NCBI GenBank assembly: GCA_008933525.1
Contig: WBUV01000139.1
Span: 1-7,720, forward strand
Direction: 5' to 3'
Length of the DNA: 7,720 nt
Source of the DNA: Bacteroidales bacterium
GTDB taxonomy: Bacteria; Bacteroidota; Bacteroidia; Bacteroidales; Tenuifilaceae
This document shows, piece after piece, positions 7,339 to 7,720 of this stretch. Below the pieces are notes generated by a model. It was not told where the DNA came from. It saw nothing but the letters and a program-made list of their open reading frames with translations, and made no database searches. Within the stretch, counting starts at the first letter, position 1; each line of letters starts with the position of its first letter. A program made the position numbers and the translations under genes.

Positions 7339-7720
7339 CTAATCATAGAAGTATATTTTACTTGTGGGGTCCTTTTTCATTAAAATCTCTTCCAGCTGAT
7401 AACTATAAATGGATGAATTATTAGATAAAACACCAAGAATTTTTTTGGAAGAAGTTCTTAAATATGCATTGGAACTGCAAAGATTAACCTTTATACTGTC
7501 GACTCTGAATCTATTAGTATTAATACTAGAATGATTAACTGCTACAATATTTAAAAAATTAATAGCGAATAAAGTATCTTTACTCATATCAAAGCATACG
7601 TAACTACTATCAATACGTAAGTTCAACTCTGAATTATTAATGTGTTCAATTGTGATATTTGAATTTTTCAGTTGAATACTATTAAGAGAATCTTTAAAAA
7701 AAAGTTTAACCGCATTATAC
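7339..7720 (-). CDS. Unidentified protein, C-terminal 126 residues (partial); possibly a head-GIN/DUF2807-type beta-helical protein
   Basis: An open minus-strand frame runs from the window edge to a TAG at 7341-7339. The true start is outside the window; the TTG at 7626 is an internal Leu codon, because the frame continues upstream without a stop (YNAVKLFFKDSLNSIQ...). The visible part is short alternating beta-like strands rich in Ser and Asn: NSNITIEHINNSELNLRIDS, SIKVNLCSSNAYLRTSSKK, LGVLSNNSSIYSYQLEEI. This rhythm resembles the C-terminal half of head-GIN (DUF2807) putative adhesin domains, with their repeated 'sGsS.v..' turns, but the usual glycines are largely Asn or Ser, so the match is weak. 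No membrane segment is seen in this part. Hand counts give about 26% G+C over 7381-7560, lower than the adjacent ABC gene (33% and 40% in two sampled stretches). It is co-directional with the transport operon but separated by 185 bases with promoter signals, so it is probably a separate unit. Confidence 0.55.
   Translation of the reverse strand, partial: YNAVKLFFKDSLNSIQLKNSNITIEHINNSELNLRIDSSYVCFDMSKDTLFAINFLNIVAVNHSSINTNRFRVDSIKVNLCSSNAYLRTSSKKILGVLSNNSSIYSYQLEEILMKKDPTSKIYFYD

Noticed and set aside
7318..7345. Imperfect inverted repeat tgatta...taatca over the stop codon of the upstream gene, as a terminator
   Set aside because: The stem is nearly all A/T with two mismatches and no following T-run on the transcript strand, so it would be a very weak terminator.
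7624..7626. TTG as the start codon of the upstream gene
   Set aside because: The same frame stays open to the window edge with similar Ser/Asn-rich strand content, so this TTG is most likely an internal leucine codon.

Overview
The window looks like a piece of a Bacteroidota chromosome (probably Bacteroidia-like; nothing here fixes the genus). Supporting signs are AT-rich DNA, starts without Shine-Dalgarno sequences, a TAnnTTTG-type -7 promoter box, a large ABC-2 permease fused to an M1-peptidase-like ectodomain (a fusion type I know from Bacteroidota) and a golvesin-like C-terminal domain. All supported genes lie on the minus strand, so transcription runs from high to low coordinates.

Layout in transcription order: (1) 7720-7339, the C-terminal part of an unidentified, very AT-rich gene, possibly a head-GIN/DUF2807-type beta-helical surface protein, cut by the window edge; (2) 7338-7154, a 185-base AT-rich gap holding the likely operon promoter and operator-like repeats; (3) 7153-6242, an ABC ATPase; (4) 6235-2951, a 1094-residue membrane protein made of one ABC-2 permease unit, an M1-like domain that has lost its zinc site, and a golvesin-like domain; (5) 2910-1411, a TolC-family outer membrane channel; (6) 1401-346, a lipoprotein HlyD/RND-type periplasmic adaptor; (7) 225-1, the first 75 residues of an RND efflux permease, cut by the window edge.

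Genes 3 to 6 are separated by only 6, 40 and 9 bases, and the RND gene follows after 120 bases, so 3 to 7 probably form one operon. Genes 5 to 7 make a complete tripartite RND efflux pump. Genes 3 and 4 make an ABC-2 system whose ectodomain faces the periplasm. The notable point is the co-transcription of an ABC-2 system carrying a pseudo-peptidase/golvesin ectodomain with a full RND pump. Either the two share the TolC channel and adaptor, or the ABC part does envelope maintenance alongside export. No RNA genes, CRISPR arrays, insertion sequences or att sites were seen.
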